This document shows positions 36,671 to 45,604 of a stretch of 64,000 nucleotides of DNA, in pieces. Position numbers and translations under genes: made by a program. This DNA comes from an uncultured Saprospiraceae bacterium. Its GTDB lineage: Bacteria > Bacteroidota > Bacteroidia > Chitinophagales > Saprospiraceae. The stretch covers positions 1-64,000 of the forward strand of contig CAKZVK010000018.1 in NCBI GenBank assembly GCA_937921825.1. Direction: 5' to 3'. The first letter of the stretch is position 1; each line of letters starts with the position of its first letter. The notes beneath the pieces were generated by a model. It searched no databases, was not told the origin of the DNA, and saw only the letters and a program-made list of their open reading frames with translations.

Positions 36671-39376
36671 ATGTATCAGAATATTCAATTTTACTGTGCT
36701 GCAGTTCTTTTATCATTTTTCACCCTAATGACCACTCAGGTTCAGGCCACTCAGGTTCCTTTAGAAAAAGCAGAGGCCATAGCTAAGACTACATTTGCAA
36801 TGAAGTCCATGCAAAAATTTAAAAGTGCGGCGGAGATAAAGATGACAAATGTACATACGCAGATGGTAGAAGGAGCGCCAGCCTACTACATCTTTAATGT
36901 AGAGCCGAAGGGTTTTGTGGTAGTTTCAGCAGAAGATGAATACAATCCCATCTTAGCGTTCTCTGATGAGAGTATCATGCATATAGATAATGAAGAAATG
37001 ATGGGGCCTATCTTCGGTACCCTCGTCCAGCATGAGCAGCACATAGAGTATATAAGAAAGAATGATTATAAGCCCGCTCCTCATATTATCAATGAATGGG
37101 AGTACCTAAATAATGCTACTGTAGAAAGTTTTTCTGGTAAGATGGATCCAGAAGGAATGGTTGTAGCACCACTAACCACCACTACGTGGAATCAAGGTGA
37201 ATTCTATAATTCATTTACACCTGCAGATGCTGATCCAGAAGCAATCAATGGAAGAACCTATTGTGGTTGTGCTCCAATAGCTCTGGCACAACTTGTAAAG
37301 TATCATAACTATCCTCCAAGGGGTAATGGTCAGAATACTTATGAAGATCCTCAGTACGGCACCCTAACTGCGGATTTCTGTAGAGACTATAACTGGACTA
37401 ATATGCCAGATTCATTAAGTGAAGAGAATAATGATGTAGCAGAATTTATCTACCATATCGGTGTATCTACGAATACAGAATACAGTATTACCTATACGTC
37501 CACTTTTGTGAGTTATATAAGAGACGCTTTAGTTAATTTCTGGAACTATGATGAGTCGGCTAATTGGTTTTACGATGCCGATGGAGACTTTGCAAGAGTG
37601 GCCATCGCTGATCTGAATCAAGGAAGACCAGTACTACTGACAGGAGAGGCTTACAGTAACGGCGTCTTTGAAGGTGCACATGCCTGGGTAGCAGATGGAT
37701 ATGGCTATTTCTTAGATCCAGACCCTAATCAGCCAGAAGAGTATTTTCACTTTAATTGGGGCTGGGGTGGTGATAATAATGGTTGGTTCCTAGATTCTAA
37801 CGGATCATGGGCACCCATTCCTTTTTCTTCTGGAATAAGACCTATTACCTATTACTGGGAGAGATATGTTGTGCACAATGTATTCCCGGCAGAAAATATG
37901 TGTGGTGCTCCCAAAAGCCTCTATACTACACAGGTGACACCTTTCAGAGCTAATCTCAATACAGACTACGTACCACAGTATACGCAAGTGGTTAACTTTA
38001 GATATAGAGAAGTGGGTACAGCTGATTGGGTAGTACTCAATCCACTGTCCAGTTATGTTTCTGGAACCATGCAATTGGAGCCAGACACAGAATACGAATT
38101 TCAAGTTAGAAAACAGTGTTGTGATGGCAACTGGTCTGCCTATACAGAGTCACAGACATTCAGAACTTTAGTAGATCCTAACAGCAGTCCTTGTGATAAT
38201 CTTGTGGCTCCTAATACTACGACAAGTAGTATCACAGAGACCACTGCTTATGTTTATACCTCTAGACCTTATGGTAACGATAAGATGGTACAGTTCAGAC
38301 ATAGATTTGTAGGATCATTGATTTGGAATTATAGTGATATCACTACGAGCTATTATAGATTCTTAAGTAATCTGGAGCCAGGTACTGATTATGAGTTCCA
38401 AGTAAGAAATGAATGTGATCAAGGAGAATTTACGCCGTTCAGTAATTCAAAGTTTTTTACAACTGTAGCCTCTGAGATAGGTTGTGTTGATGATTTTGGT
38501 GTACAGTTATTTACAAGTAGCACCTCAGAGACGAAGAGTTATATCTACACCTCTCAGCCTTATGGGAGAGTAGATAACGAGTTCCGATATAGAGCGATAG
38601 GCACGACAGCATGGTCTACAACCACCACGACAAATAATTACTACAGATATCTGACTGGTCTTAGTCCAGGTACAGACTATGAATTCCAAGTAAGACATAA
38701 TTGTAGCGGGACGACATGGACAGATTGGTCATTCTCTCACACCTTTAGAACTTTAGGTGGTGCAGCTGCGGAATGTGATCCTATCATTGGAGACCGACAA
38801 TATTTTAATGCGGTCACTACTAATAATGCCTACATCTATACCCCTCAGCCTTATGGCCAGGTTGCTAATCAATTTCGATATAGAGCACAAGGGAGTAATA
38901 CATGGAACAATACGACTGTCTCTACCTTGTACTATAGGTACTTAACTAATTTGCAGCCGGGTACAACTTATGAGTTTCAGACTGCGCATGAATGTGTAAT
39001 AAATTCATGGACAGAATGGTCTAGCTCTAAAGAATTTACGACAGCGTCCAAGTCTTCAGGAGGGATAGTAATAGGAAAATTATTGCCGCCTCTAGAAGAT
39101 CCTCTTTTCCACCAGGATATGGTAGCAGACTTAAATGTAGAGATCTATCCTAATCCTTCTTCCCAGGTATTGAATTTTATGAGCTCTAAGTCATTTACTG
39201 ATCAGAGCAACATTAGAATTATAGATGTGACGGGTAAGGTAGTGAATCAGCAGAGTCTCAATGCAGGCGATAGACAAGTGGTGATAAATACAGCAGGTCT
39301 GAATGATGGTATCTATCTATTACATTTTGATAATGGCTATGAGACTACCGTACAGCGGTTTGTAAAAAAGAACTAA
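36671..39376 (+). CDS. T9SS-exported C10 (streptopain-like) cysteine protease with four Fn3 domains
   Basis: 901 aa. Signal peptide at about 1-26, a SpeB-type inhibitory propeptide at about 28-155 (GFVVVSAEDEYNPILAFSDE). The catalytic domain has Cys200 in YCGCAPIALAQLVKYHNYP and His337 in GAHAWVADGY, then HFNWGWGG. Four fibronectin type III-like repeats (about 410-805) share the phrase LxPGTDYEFQVRxxC. A T9SS domain (IYPNPSSQVLNFMS..GIYLLHFDNGYETTVQRFVK) ends it. Its closest named relatives are streptopain and interpain-type proteases. It should be activated by propeptide removal outside the cell. A terminator follows. Confidence 0.93.
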   Translation: MYQNIQFYCAAVLLSFFTLMTTQVQATQVPLEKAEAIAKTTFAMKSMQKFKSAAEIKMTNVHTQMVEGAPAYYIFNVEPKGFVVVSAEDEYNPILAFSDESIMHIDNEEMMGPIFGTLVQHEQHIEYIRKNDYKPAPHIINEWEYLNNATVESFSGKMDPEGMVVAPLTTTTWNQGEFYNSFTPADADPEAINGRTYCGCAPIALAQLVKYHNYPPRGNGQNTYEDPQYGTLTADFCRDYNWTNMPDSLSEENNDVAEFIYHIGVSTNTEYSITYTSTFVSYIRDALVNFWNYDESANWFYDADGDFARVAIADLNQGRPVLLTGEAYSNGVFEGAHAWVADGYGYFLDPDPNQPEEYFHFNWGWGGDNNGWFLDSNGSWAPIPFSSGIRPITYYWERYVVHNVFPAENMCGAPKSLYTTQVTPFRANLNTDYVPQYTQVVNFRYREVGTADWVVLNPLSSYVSGTMQLEPDTEYEFQVRKQCCDGNWSAYTESQTFRTLVDPNSSPCDNLVAPNTTTSSITETTAYVYTSRPYGNDKMVQFRHRFVGSLIWNYSDITTSYYRFLSNLEPGTDYEFQVRNECDQGEFTPFSNSKFFTTVASEIGCVDDFGVQLFTSSTSETKSYIYTSQPYGRVDNEFRYRAIGTTAWSTTTTTNNYYRYLTGLSPGTDYEFQVRHNCSGTTWTDWSFSHTFRTLGGAAAECDPIIGDRQYFNAVTTNNAYIYTPQPYGQVANQFRYRAQGSNTWNNTTVSTLYYRYLTNLQPGTTYEFQTAHECVINSWTEWSSSKEFTTASKSSGGIVIGKLLPPLEDPLFHQDMVADLNVEIYPNPSSQVLNFMSSKSFTDQSNIRIIDVTGKVVNQQSLNAGDRQVVINTAGLNDGIYLLHFDNGYETTVQRFVKKN

Positions 39377-39398
39377 AAGAAGAGATTGAATATACCCC

Positions 39399-39433
39399 AA
39401 AGTCTTTGCAGCTTGCTGCAGAGACTTTTTTTT
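39399..39433 (+). terminator. Rho-independent terminator after the C10 protease
   Basis: AAAGTCTTTGCAG (39399-39411) pairs with CTGCAGAGACTTT (39416-39428), 12 Watson-Crick pairs plus one G-T, loop CTTG, followed by a T run. It separates the gene from the convergent SDR. Confidence 0.92.
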
Positions 39434-39477
39434 GTGGGTACAACTCTATGTGATGATGCTGTGGTAAAGTCAACTAT

Positions 39478-40275
39478 CTAACTCAGCTCCTCTTTTGTTT
39501 TCTTTATGAGGGCATTGATTAGATTCAGATCATAGGCATCTGAATGTGCAGGCCCAAATTTTCCACTGTCATTATCAAAGTACTGGCCATTAATCTCTTC
39601 AGACTTTATAACTAAAGCTAAGTCGTAGATAATTTCAGCTCCTTTATCTGCGGATGACCAAAATTTGCCATAAGCTTCTCTGACCATATTGGTATTCAAG
39701 AGCGAGCCAGGGTTCAGTGCTACTGTAGAGATCTTCGGTTCTTGCTGGGCTAGATAAAAACTCCACATTAGAATGGCTAGTTTGCTCTGGGCATAGGCCT
39801 CTTGGTCTGAGACCTTGGTCTTTCCCTCTAGTAAATCAAGAGAGACGCTTGCCTGAGCTGCCGAGCTTAAATTTATAATCTTGGGGTCTGCGCTGGCTTG
39901 GAGTTTCTCAATGATATAATGAGTCACAATATATGGTGCATAATAATTAACAACGATTCGGATGTCAATTCCTTCCTCAGTATGCGTACGAGAAGATTTA
40001 AAAACGCCAGCATTATTAATCAGCACATCTAAGGTGGTAAGTTTGTCATTTATCTCAGCTGACATTTTCTTTACAGCAGTCAGGTCAGAAAAATCTGCTA
40101 TGAAACCATCAATATTTTCATTGCCAGTTTCTTTTTTTAGCTCAGTAATTACATTACTTAATTTGTCAGCATTCCTACCATGTAGATAGAGGCTGTGTCC
40201 TTCTCTAGCCATTTTAACTGCGGCTAACTTGCCGATACCATCGGTGCTGCCAGTGATGAGTATTGTTTTTTTCAT
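39478..40275 (-). CDS. Short-chain dehydrogenase/reductase
   Basis: 265 aa SDR with a Rossmann fold: TGSTDGIG at residues 8-15 for NAD(P) binding, NNAG later, Ser in NLSSAAQ and the catalytic YAQSK (YxxxK). The overall look is that of the retinol-dehydrogenase-like/WWOX-like classical SDRs, cytosolic. It is third in a minus-strand operon with a quinone oxidoreductase and an LLM flavoenzyme (15 nt after the latter), probably under HxlR control. Substrate unknown. Confidence 0.92.
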   Translation of the reverse strand: MKKTILITGSTDGIGKLAAVKMAREGHSLYLHGRNADKLSNVITELKKETGNENIDGFIADFSDLTAVKKMSAEINDKLTTLDVLINNAGVFKSSRTHTEEGIDIRIVVNYYAPYIVTHYIIEKLQASADPKIINLSSAAQASVSLDLLEGKTKVSDQEAYAQSKLAILMWSFYLAQQEPKISTVALNPGSLLNTNMVREAYGKFWSSADKGAEIIYDLALVIKSEEINGQYFDNDSGKFGPAHSDAYDLNLINALIKKTKEELS

Positions 40276-40290
40276 AGTTAGATTACTTGA

Positions 40291-41247
40291 TTATATGTGA
40301 AACTGAGATAAGACTTTAGTGGCTAGGGCCTCGATTGTTTTTTCTATGTTATTGGTATTGAATCTCAAGTTGATTGCAACATGATTCACGCCGATAGACT
40401 GCAACTGAGATAGATATTCTATGAGATAATTAACCCCAGTTCGGATACCCAAATGAATGCCTACCGGTTTGAAATCATCATCTTCTTGAAGATCGACATA
40501 TAAGGGTTGAAGGAAGGGTTTGTCGAATTTTTGAGACTTTGGAATAAGCGACCGCCATTCTTTGATATTGTGTTCTTGCATATAGAGGTTTCTGGGATAA
40601 TACATCCAGCCATCTCCGTGCTCTGCTACCCAGGCCGTACTCTGTTGACTATGTCCAGTGACCAGTAATGGTATTTTGTACTTATGAGGTTTTGGTAGAA
40701 TATCCATCTTGCCATCCAGCTTTCCATATCTATTATCTGTCAATATCGGAAAGTCCTCTTGCGCAGTGCGGATGTACTCAAACGCCTCTCGGAAAGCGGC
40801 ACCTCTAGTGGCATAAGCAATATTCATAGAAGGATACTCCTCGTAGCGATCACCAGAAGCTACTCCCATTATGAATCTACCTCCGGAAAGCTGGTCCAAG
40901 GTTGCTGCTGATTTTGCAACATGGACAGGATGGTGTAGAGGAAGCGCAATGCTCGCCACACCAAGGGTTATCTTACTGGTCTGGCCTGATAGATATCCAA
41001 GATAGGTAAAGGGATCGTAGGTCTGGCCTGCGTCCCCAAAGGTAGGCACATGCATAGGTACGTCTCTGACCCAGACCGCTTTGAAGCCACACTGTTCAGC
41101 GAGTAGGACACGTTCTAGATGGTTGTGCAATTCAGGTACAGTAGTATTACTATATTCCTCTATAGGGATGACCAACCCGATACTTAATCTATCGGGTTGG
41201 AAGACGGCATTGTAGCCTGTGTTTATTTTTTCGAATGTGTTATTCAG
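40291..41247 (-). CDS. LLM class flavin-dependent oxidoreductase, probable CTG start
   Basis: The bacterial-luciferase-like fold is clear from CGFKAVWVRDVPM, KITLGVASIALPLHHPVHVAKSAATLDQLSGGRFIMGVASGD (given in parts: TLGVASIALPLHHPVH, AATLDQLSGGRF, MGVASGD) and VAINLRFN. It should use FMN/F420-type flavin to oxidise or reduce a small molecule. The first ordinary start is the TTG at 41175, but the 24 codons before it are in frame and encode the conserved-looking leader NNTFEKINTGYNAVF-QPDRLSIG. No ATG, GTG or TTG precedes them after the upstream stop (41260-41262), only a CTG at 41247-41245, which I take as the start. Length is then 318 aa against 294. Confidence 0.82.
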   Translation of the reverse strand: MNNTFEKINTGYNAVFQPDRLSIGLVIPIEEYSNTTVPELHNHLERVLLAEQCGFKAVWVRDVPMHVPTFGDAGQTYDPFTYLGYLSGQTSKITLGVASIALPLHHPVHVAKSAATLDQLSGGRFIMGVASGDRYEEYPSMNIAYATRGAAFREAFEYIRTAQEDFPILTDNRYGKLDGKMDILPKPHKYKIPLLVTGHSQQSTAWVAEHGDGWMYYPRNLYMQEHNIKEWRSLIPKSQKFDKPFLQPLYVDLQEDDDFKPVGIHLGIRTGVNYLIEYLSQLQSIGVNHVAINLRFNTNNIEKTIEALATKVLSQFHI

Positions 41248-41259
41248 ACTTAAGTAATT

Positions 41260-42246
41260 TTAGTTTTCGATGACAACTTTACCCATCCCTTCTCCACTTG
41301 ATAGTCTGGCATGTGCTTCAGCGACTTCAGCTAGGGAGTAATGATTGTCATCTAAGATAGGTCTTAATTTTCCTTCTTCTATAATTTCTGTAATCTTAGT
41401 CAAGATGCGATTGTGCTCTGCTCTTCTGTGATTATGAAGCATAGGGATAAGCATGAAGACGACATGAAGGGAAAGGCCTTTGAAATGTGCAAGAGTCAGA
41501 TCTAGCTCAAGAAGAGAGACTGTGGATACGACATGACCGTTAAGCTTTGCAGCATTAAAGGAATTAGTCATATTAGCGCCTCCCACTGAATCATAGACGA
41601 TATCGAATCCTGCCCCTTCTGTATGTTTTTCTACATACTCTTCTACTTTTTCTGTTTTGTAATTTATTGCTGTCGCACCAAGACTTTCAATAAGTGCAGT
41701 TTGTCTATCGCCACCTCCAGTAGAGTAGACCTCAGCTCCGTAATACTTTGCTAGTTGAAGAGCGACATGACCGACACCTCCTGATCCACCATGGACTAGT
41801 ACTTTTTGTCCTGCTTTGATGCCAGCTCTTTCTAGTCCTTCTAAAGCGGTGATTGCTACTAGGGGTAAAGCTGCTGCTTCTCGCATAGATAAGTTTTTAG
41901 GCTTTAGAGCTATAAGTTGTGTATCTGCAGAAATGTATTCTGCTAGAGTTCCTGGTAGATTGGCTAGGCCACCAGCACAGCCATATACTTCGTCCCCAAT
42001 ATTGAAACCAGTGACCTCGGTTCCTAGTGCTTCTATAGTTCCGGCAAAGTCCATTCCTAACAGTGCTGGGCTATCAGGAGAAAGCAGTAAGTCTTTCCCC
42101 ATGGCACGTATCATAGTGTCTACTGTATTGACACTTGATGCTGCAATTTTTATGAGGACCTCATTTTCTGTGGGTTGTGGTTTTGCTATTTCTGTAAGTT
42201 CAAATTTGGAATCGCTCCCGTATTCCTTTAGAATCATTGCTTTCAT
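41260..42246 (-). CDS. NADPH:quinone oxidoreductase-like zinc-independent MDR protein
   Basis: 328 aa medium-chain dehydrogenase/reductase. The GroES-like domain spans 1-120, the Rossmann domain has HGGSGGVGHVALQLAK (about 153-168), and the C-terminus is MGKVVIEN. Zinc-ligand cysteines are missing, as in quinone oxidoreductases. It reduces quinones or enones with NADPH in the cytosol. It is first in the operon followed by the LLM and SDR genes and divergent from an HxlR regulator, so the set is probably induced by electrophile or redox stress. Confidence 0.9.
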   Translation of the reverse strand: MKAMILKEYGSDSKFELTEIAKPQPTENEVLIKIAASSVNTVDTMIRAMGKDLLLSPDSPALLGMDFAGTIEALGTEVTGFNIGDEVYGCAGGLANLPGTLAEYISADTQLIALKPKNLSMREAAALPLVAITALEGLERAGIKAGQKVLVHGGSGGVGHVALQLAKYYGAEVYSTGGGDRQTALIESLGATAINYKTEKVEEYVEKHTEGAGFDIVYDSVGGANMTNSFNAAKLNGHVVSTVSLLELDLTLAHFKGLSLHVVFMLIPMLHNHRRAEHNRILTKITEIIEEGKLRPILDDNHYSLAEVAEAHARLSSGEGMGKVVIEN

Positions 42247-42263
42247 ATCTTGTTGATTTTAAT

Positions 42264-42280
42264 ACTATAATTAATATAGT
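42264..42280. promoter_or_regulatory. Operator candidate between the redox operon and hxlR
   Basis: ACTATA-ATTAA-TATAGT is a perfect 6-bp inverted repeat in the 91-bp divergent gap. A possible promoter for the regulator follows on the plus strand (TTG at 42280, TACTTTTA at 42303, 20 nt apart). Confidence 0.4.
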
Positions 42281-42337
42281 TGCAATAATAGTTACTGTTA
42301 GCTACTTTTACAATAACGGTCAAAAAGGATAGTAGCA

Positions 42338-42679
42338 ATGAAAGAGGATATCAAGATTAAATATAGAGGTAAGGCATACCCATGCTGTACGAGCCTGACG
42401 ATGGATATAATAGGTGGAAAATGGAAGACAGTAATACTCTATCATCTTCGAGAAGGAAAGCTAAGGTATAATGAACTCCGCAAAGCCATGCCCACAGTAA
42501 CAGAAAGAACGTTGAGTCTGCAGCTAAAGAAATTGGAGGAAGATAAAGTCATTACAAGAAAGGTTATATATAATAAGCCTCCATTGAAAGTGTTTTATGA
42601 GCTGACTGATCTGGGCACAACCTTATTGCCTATTGTGCAAGCTATTGCTGATTGGGGGGACACAGTTGTGAATAAATAG
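42338..42679 (+). CDS. HxlR family transcriptional regulator
   Basis: 113 aa winged-helix protein. The family signatures are CCTSLTMDIIGGKWKTVILY, LREGKLRYNELRKAMP and TERTLSLQLKKLEEDKVI. Cys16-Cys17 near the N-terminus could sense electrophiles or oxidants, as reported for some HxlR proteins such as HypR and YodB. It is divergent from the quinone oxidoreductase-LLM-SDR operon and probably represses it. Confidence 0.93.
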   Translation: MKEDIKIKYRGKAYPCCTSLTMDIIGGKWKTVILYHLREGKLRYNELRKAMPTVTERTLSLQLKKLEEDKVITRKVIYNKPPLKVFYELTDLGTTLLPIVQAIADWGDTVVNK

Positions 42680-42714
42680 TAGTCACTTAGCGAATGATAA
42701 TATTTATGCATCTT

Positions 42715-43092
42715 CTACTTTTTTTCTTGGCGTAAGATTTTTTCCATCTTACGACCTCTGGCTAGTTCATCGATGAGCTTTTCCATTTGTCTACATTGTT
42801 TATAGGTTTCAAACTCTTCCTCTATTTCTTCGATTCTATAACCACAAACGACGCCTTTGATCATGTGGGCATTACGGTGTATTTTGGCTTTTTGGAAGAA
42901 AGATCCAAAAGTGATATTGCCTTCAATATGAGCTTGTAAGGTTTTCTGATCATAACCTGTAAACCATGTTATGACTTGGTCGAGCTCTTCTTTGGTTCTT
43001 CCATTTTTCACCAATCTATTGAGATAGAGAGGATAGATAGATCCAAAAATCATCTTAGCAACTTGTTCGTTTTTTTCTGGTGTTACTTTCAT
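42715..43092 (-). CDS. DUF2200 domain-containing protein
   Basis: 125 aa. The DUF2200 pattern is clear throughout: QVAKMIFGSIYPLYLNRLVKNGRTKEEL..VITWFTGYDQKTLQAHI and HMIKGVVCGYRIEEIE..LIDELARGRKMEKIL (parts shown). Small, probably soluble, alpha-helical. Function of the family is unknown. It stands alone, convergent with hxlR. Confidence 0.88.
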   Translation of the reverse strand: MKVTPEKNEQVAKMIFGSIYPLYLNRLVKNGRTKEELDQVITWFTGYDQKTLQAHIEGNITFGSFFQKAKIHRNAHMIKGVVCGYRIEEIEEEFETYKQCRQMEKLIDELARGRKMEKILRQEKK

Positions 43093-43239
43093 TGTAGTAC
43101 ATTTTCAATTGCTCTGAAATTAGTTGGCACAATTGTAAAGTTAAGAATTAGGTTTTCATTTGACCGAAGTTCTCTTGCTCGCTTAGCGATTTGGAAATAA
43201 ATAATTCACAAGGAACATTAAGATGCGAAGAGGGAAAGC

Positions 43240-44997
43240 TTACATAGCTTCTTTGCTTCTTACTATTTCTAGTCTTTCGATTTTAGAGTATAGAGTGGTA
43301 GGTCGCAACTGGAGCAACTCAGCTGCTCCATCCTTACCACTTACTTTCCAGTTTGTATGTTTTAGGGTTTCTATGATGTGGTTCCTTTGTACTTCTTCTA
43401 AGGACAATATTTTTTCTGTATTCTTTTTTTTCTTATTGGGCTTAAACCAGCTACCGATGTTGAGCTTATTTCCCTTAGACATGATGATACCTCTTTCTAT
43501 GAGATTCTCTAGCTCTCTGATGTTGCCAGGGAAGTCATAGTCCATCAATGTCGTGATGACCTTCTGAGGAATATTTGTAATCTTTCTCCCTAGCTTATTA
43601 CCAAGTTTCTCACAGAAGAATCTTATCAGCAGGGGGATGTCTTCCTTTCTATCTCTAAGAGGAAGACTGTGTATGGGAAAGACATTAAGCCTATAATAAA
43701 GATCCTCTCTGAAGTTACCCTCTTCTACCTCTTTTGTGAGCTTGCGATTAGTAGCAGCTATAATACGTACATCTATTTTTAGTAGTTCTGTACCACCGAC
43801 TCTTTCTATTTCTCCTTCTTGTAGTACCCGTAGTAGTTTAGGTTGTAGCTCTATGGGCAGTTCGCCTATTTCATCTAAGAAAATGGTGCCTCCATTTGCT
43901 AGTTCGAATTTTCCAACCTTTCTATTTAATGCTCCTGTAAAAGCGCCTTTTTCATGCCCAAACAATTCGCTCTCTATAAGATTAGCAGGTAGTGCGGCGC
44001 AGTTGACTTTTATCATGGTCCTGACATTCCTCTTGCTGAGTTGGTGGATGGCCCTAGCGATGAGTTCCTTTCCAGTTCCGCTTTCTCCTGTGACTAGTAC
44101 GGTGGAAGAGGTGTTTGCGACCTGTTCAATCTGTTTAAGTACTTTTTCAAACTTTTTACTGGTACTTACGATTTCTCCAAAATTATTCTGGACCTTAATT
44201 TCTTCTTGTAAGTAATTGTTTTCGGCCTCGAGTTTCGATTTTAGTTCTCTGATTTCCATCAGTGCACCTCGTAATGCAGCCTCCTTATTCTTACGTTGCG
44301 TAATATCTCTTATCATGGTACAGGCATAATCCATGGATTCAAACTGGATGAAATGTGCACTTATTTCTACAGCTATTTTCTTTCCTTCTTTATTGTAGTG
44401 GTAAGCCTCGAATTGAATTTGTTTTTCATTTTCTAGTTTACTCCATATGTCTTTGAATTTCTCTTCATCTGCATCCAGAGAGATTTTGAGAATATTCATT
44501 TCGTAAAACTCTTCTTCTGTGTAGCCGTATCTCAATTTTGCAGCATCATTGACGTGTTTAATGTATCCTTTAGGGCATAACCAAAAAATGGCATCTCCAG
44601 CTTTCTGTACAGTGAAGTCCGCCAGCCTAGCCTGTCTATCTGCTTCTTTTCTGTCAGTTATATCTGTGATGATAGCACAGCTATAGACCTCACCATCGCA
44701 GGTGACAAAGTTGTCGGTGATGCTGACTGGAAACAGTTCTCCATTTTTACGCTTATGTATACCCTCAAAAGTGGATGGATCTTTTTGCTTGGATTTCCAG
44801 TGCTTCTCCCAGTCTTCTGGTTTCATATGAGGGTTAACATCAAATACGGTCATCTCTAAGAATTCTTCTCTTGTATATCCCCAGTGCTTGCAAGCCGCCT
44901 TATTAACGTCGAAAAATCTTGCTGTCTTATCAAACCAAAGTACTCCGACAGGGAGGTCGTGGAGTGCATCGTAGGACATTTTTGTGATTTCGATCAT
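43240..44997 (-). CDS. PAS-sensor sigma-54-dependent transcriptional activator
   Basis: 585 aa. Two PAS domains (about 8-118 and 126-236) are followed by a coiled coil (240-272), an AAA+ sigma-54 interaction domain (275-500) with Walker A GESGTGKE at 304-311, the sigma-54 contact loop GAFTGA at 351-356 and Walker [11 protein letters not shown], and a C-terminal Fis-type HTH (about 555-577). No receiver domain is seen, so it senses its signal directly through PAS, perhaps heme, flavin or a small ligand. It is divergent from the gene at 45207, whose promoter looks sigma-54-like. Confidence 0.95.
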   Translation of the reverse strand: MIEITKMSYDALHDLPVGVLWFDKTARFFDVNKAACKHWGYTREEFLEMTVFDVNPHMKPEDWEKHWKSKQKDPSTFEGIHKRKNGELFPVSITDNFVTCDGEVYSCAIITDITDRKEADRQARLADFTVQKAGDAIFWLCPKGYIKHVNDAAKLRYGYTEEEFYEMNILKISLDADEEKFKDIWSKLENEKQIQFEAYHYNKEGKKIAVEISAHFIQFESMDYACTMIRDITQRKNKEAALRGALMEIRELKSKLEAENNYLQEEIKVQNNFGEIVSTSKKFEKVLKQIEQVANTSSTVLVTGESGTGKELIARAIHQLSKRNVRTMIKVNCAALPANLIESELFGHEKGAFTGALNRKVGKFELANGGTIFLDEIGELPIELQPKLLRVLQEGEIERVGGTELLKIDVRIIAATNRKLTKEVEEGNFREDLYYRLNVFPIHSLPLRDRKEDIPLLIRFFCEKLGNKLGRKITNIPQKVITTLMDYDFPGNIRELENLIERGIIMSKGNKLNIGSWFKPNKKKKNTEKILSLEEVQRNHIIETLKHTNWKVSGKDGAAELLQLRPTTLYSKIERLEIVRSKEAM

Positions 44998-45105
44998 AGG
45001 CTAATTGTTGTTGAATGTGCTTGCTAAAATTATCGTAAAATTACTATATATCGTAATAAAAAGTGTAAAAATTTTGAAGCTTCATTTTGAATCCAATTTT
45101 TAAGT

Positions 45106-45148
45106 AGCTGATATACAGGTTGTTATGATTAAATATTGAGCTGATATA
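45106..45148 (+). promoter_or_regulatory. Direct repeat, possible upstream activator sites
   Basis: AGCTGATATA occurs at 45106-45115 and again at 45139-45148, 33 bp apart (about three helical turns), just upstream of the sigma-54-like promoter at 45153. The spacing fits enhancer sites for the activator encoded next door, though the second is closer to the promoter than is usual. Confidence 0.35.
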
Positions 45149-45152
45149 AAAG

Positions 45153-45169
45153 TTGGCATACCCATTGGA
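45153..45169 (+). promoter_or_regulatory. Sigma-54-like promoter (-24/-12)
   Basis: TTGGCATA-CCCA-TTGGA follows the consensus YTGGCACG-N4-TTGCW closely, with correct spacing. Mismatches are CG to TA after TGGCA, and G for C in the -12 element. It sits 37 nt before the ATG at 45207 and next to a divergent sigma-54 activator gene. Confidence 0.5.
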
Positions 45170-45206
45170 TTATTAGAACTGTATTTGACAAATAAATCTA
45201 ATAAAT

Positions 45207-45545
45207 ATGAAAAATATAATGGAAACTAAAGGACTAAAGGAACTACTACAAGAACTAGCCAAAACCTCTTGTCCAATCTTAGTAAGACTGAGTAAAAGAG
45301 AGGGGCATCATTTCTTATTGGATAGGGTAATACGGAATGCGATGCAGAAAAATGAAGAACACCTCGTCTACAAGATATTGGACTTTTCAATTTCGGCTAA
45401 GATCATGCAAGAACTGCAACTGATACAAAACCCTGCATTGCTACTCGTGGAAGCAGGAGAAATAAAAGCCATTTTTTCGGGAGTGATATCTCCTTACCAG
45501 TTAGAAGCAGCTTTAGTGGACTTAGCTATTAATAGAGCCTGCTAA
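45207..45545 (+). CDS. Small thioredoxin-fold-like protein without CxxC
   Basis: 112 aa, soluble, no signal peptide. The second half ALLLVEAGEIKAIFSGVISP and QLEAALVDL follows the last strands and helix of thioredoxin (PTLLLF-NGE-..G....LE..L), but the active site CxxC is absent; a single Cys is present near residue 22. It may be a redox-inactive thioredoxin-like binding protein. Its likely sigma-54 promoter ties it to the divergent PAS regulator. It lies 59 nt before the DUF547-barrel gene. The family call is tentative. Confidence 0.5.
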   Translation: MKNIMETKGLKELLQELAKTSCPILVRLSKREGHHFLLDRVIRNAMQKNEEHLVYKILDFSISAKIMQELQLIQNPALLLVEAGEIKAIFSGVISPYQLEAALVDLAINRAC

Positions 45546-45604
45546 CCGTTACTCATCAATTGTATAAAAAATTTAATTAATCATAACATAATAAATACAG
45601 TATC

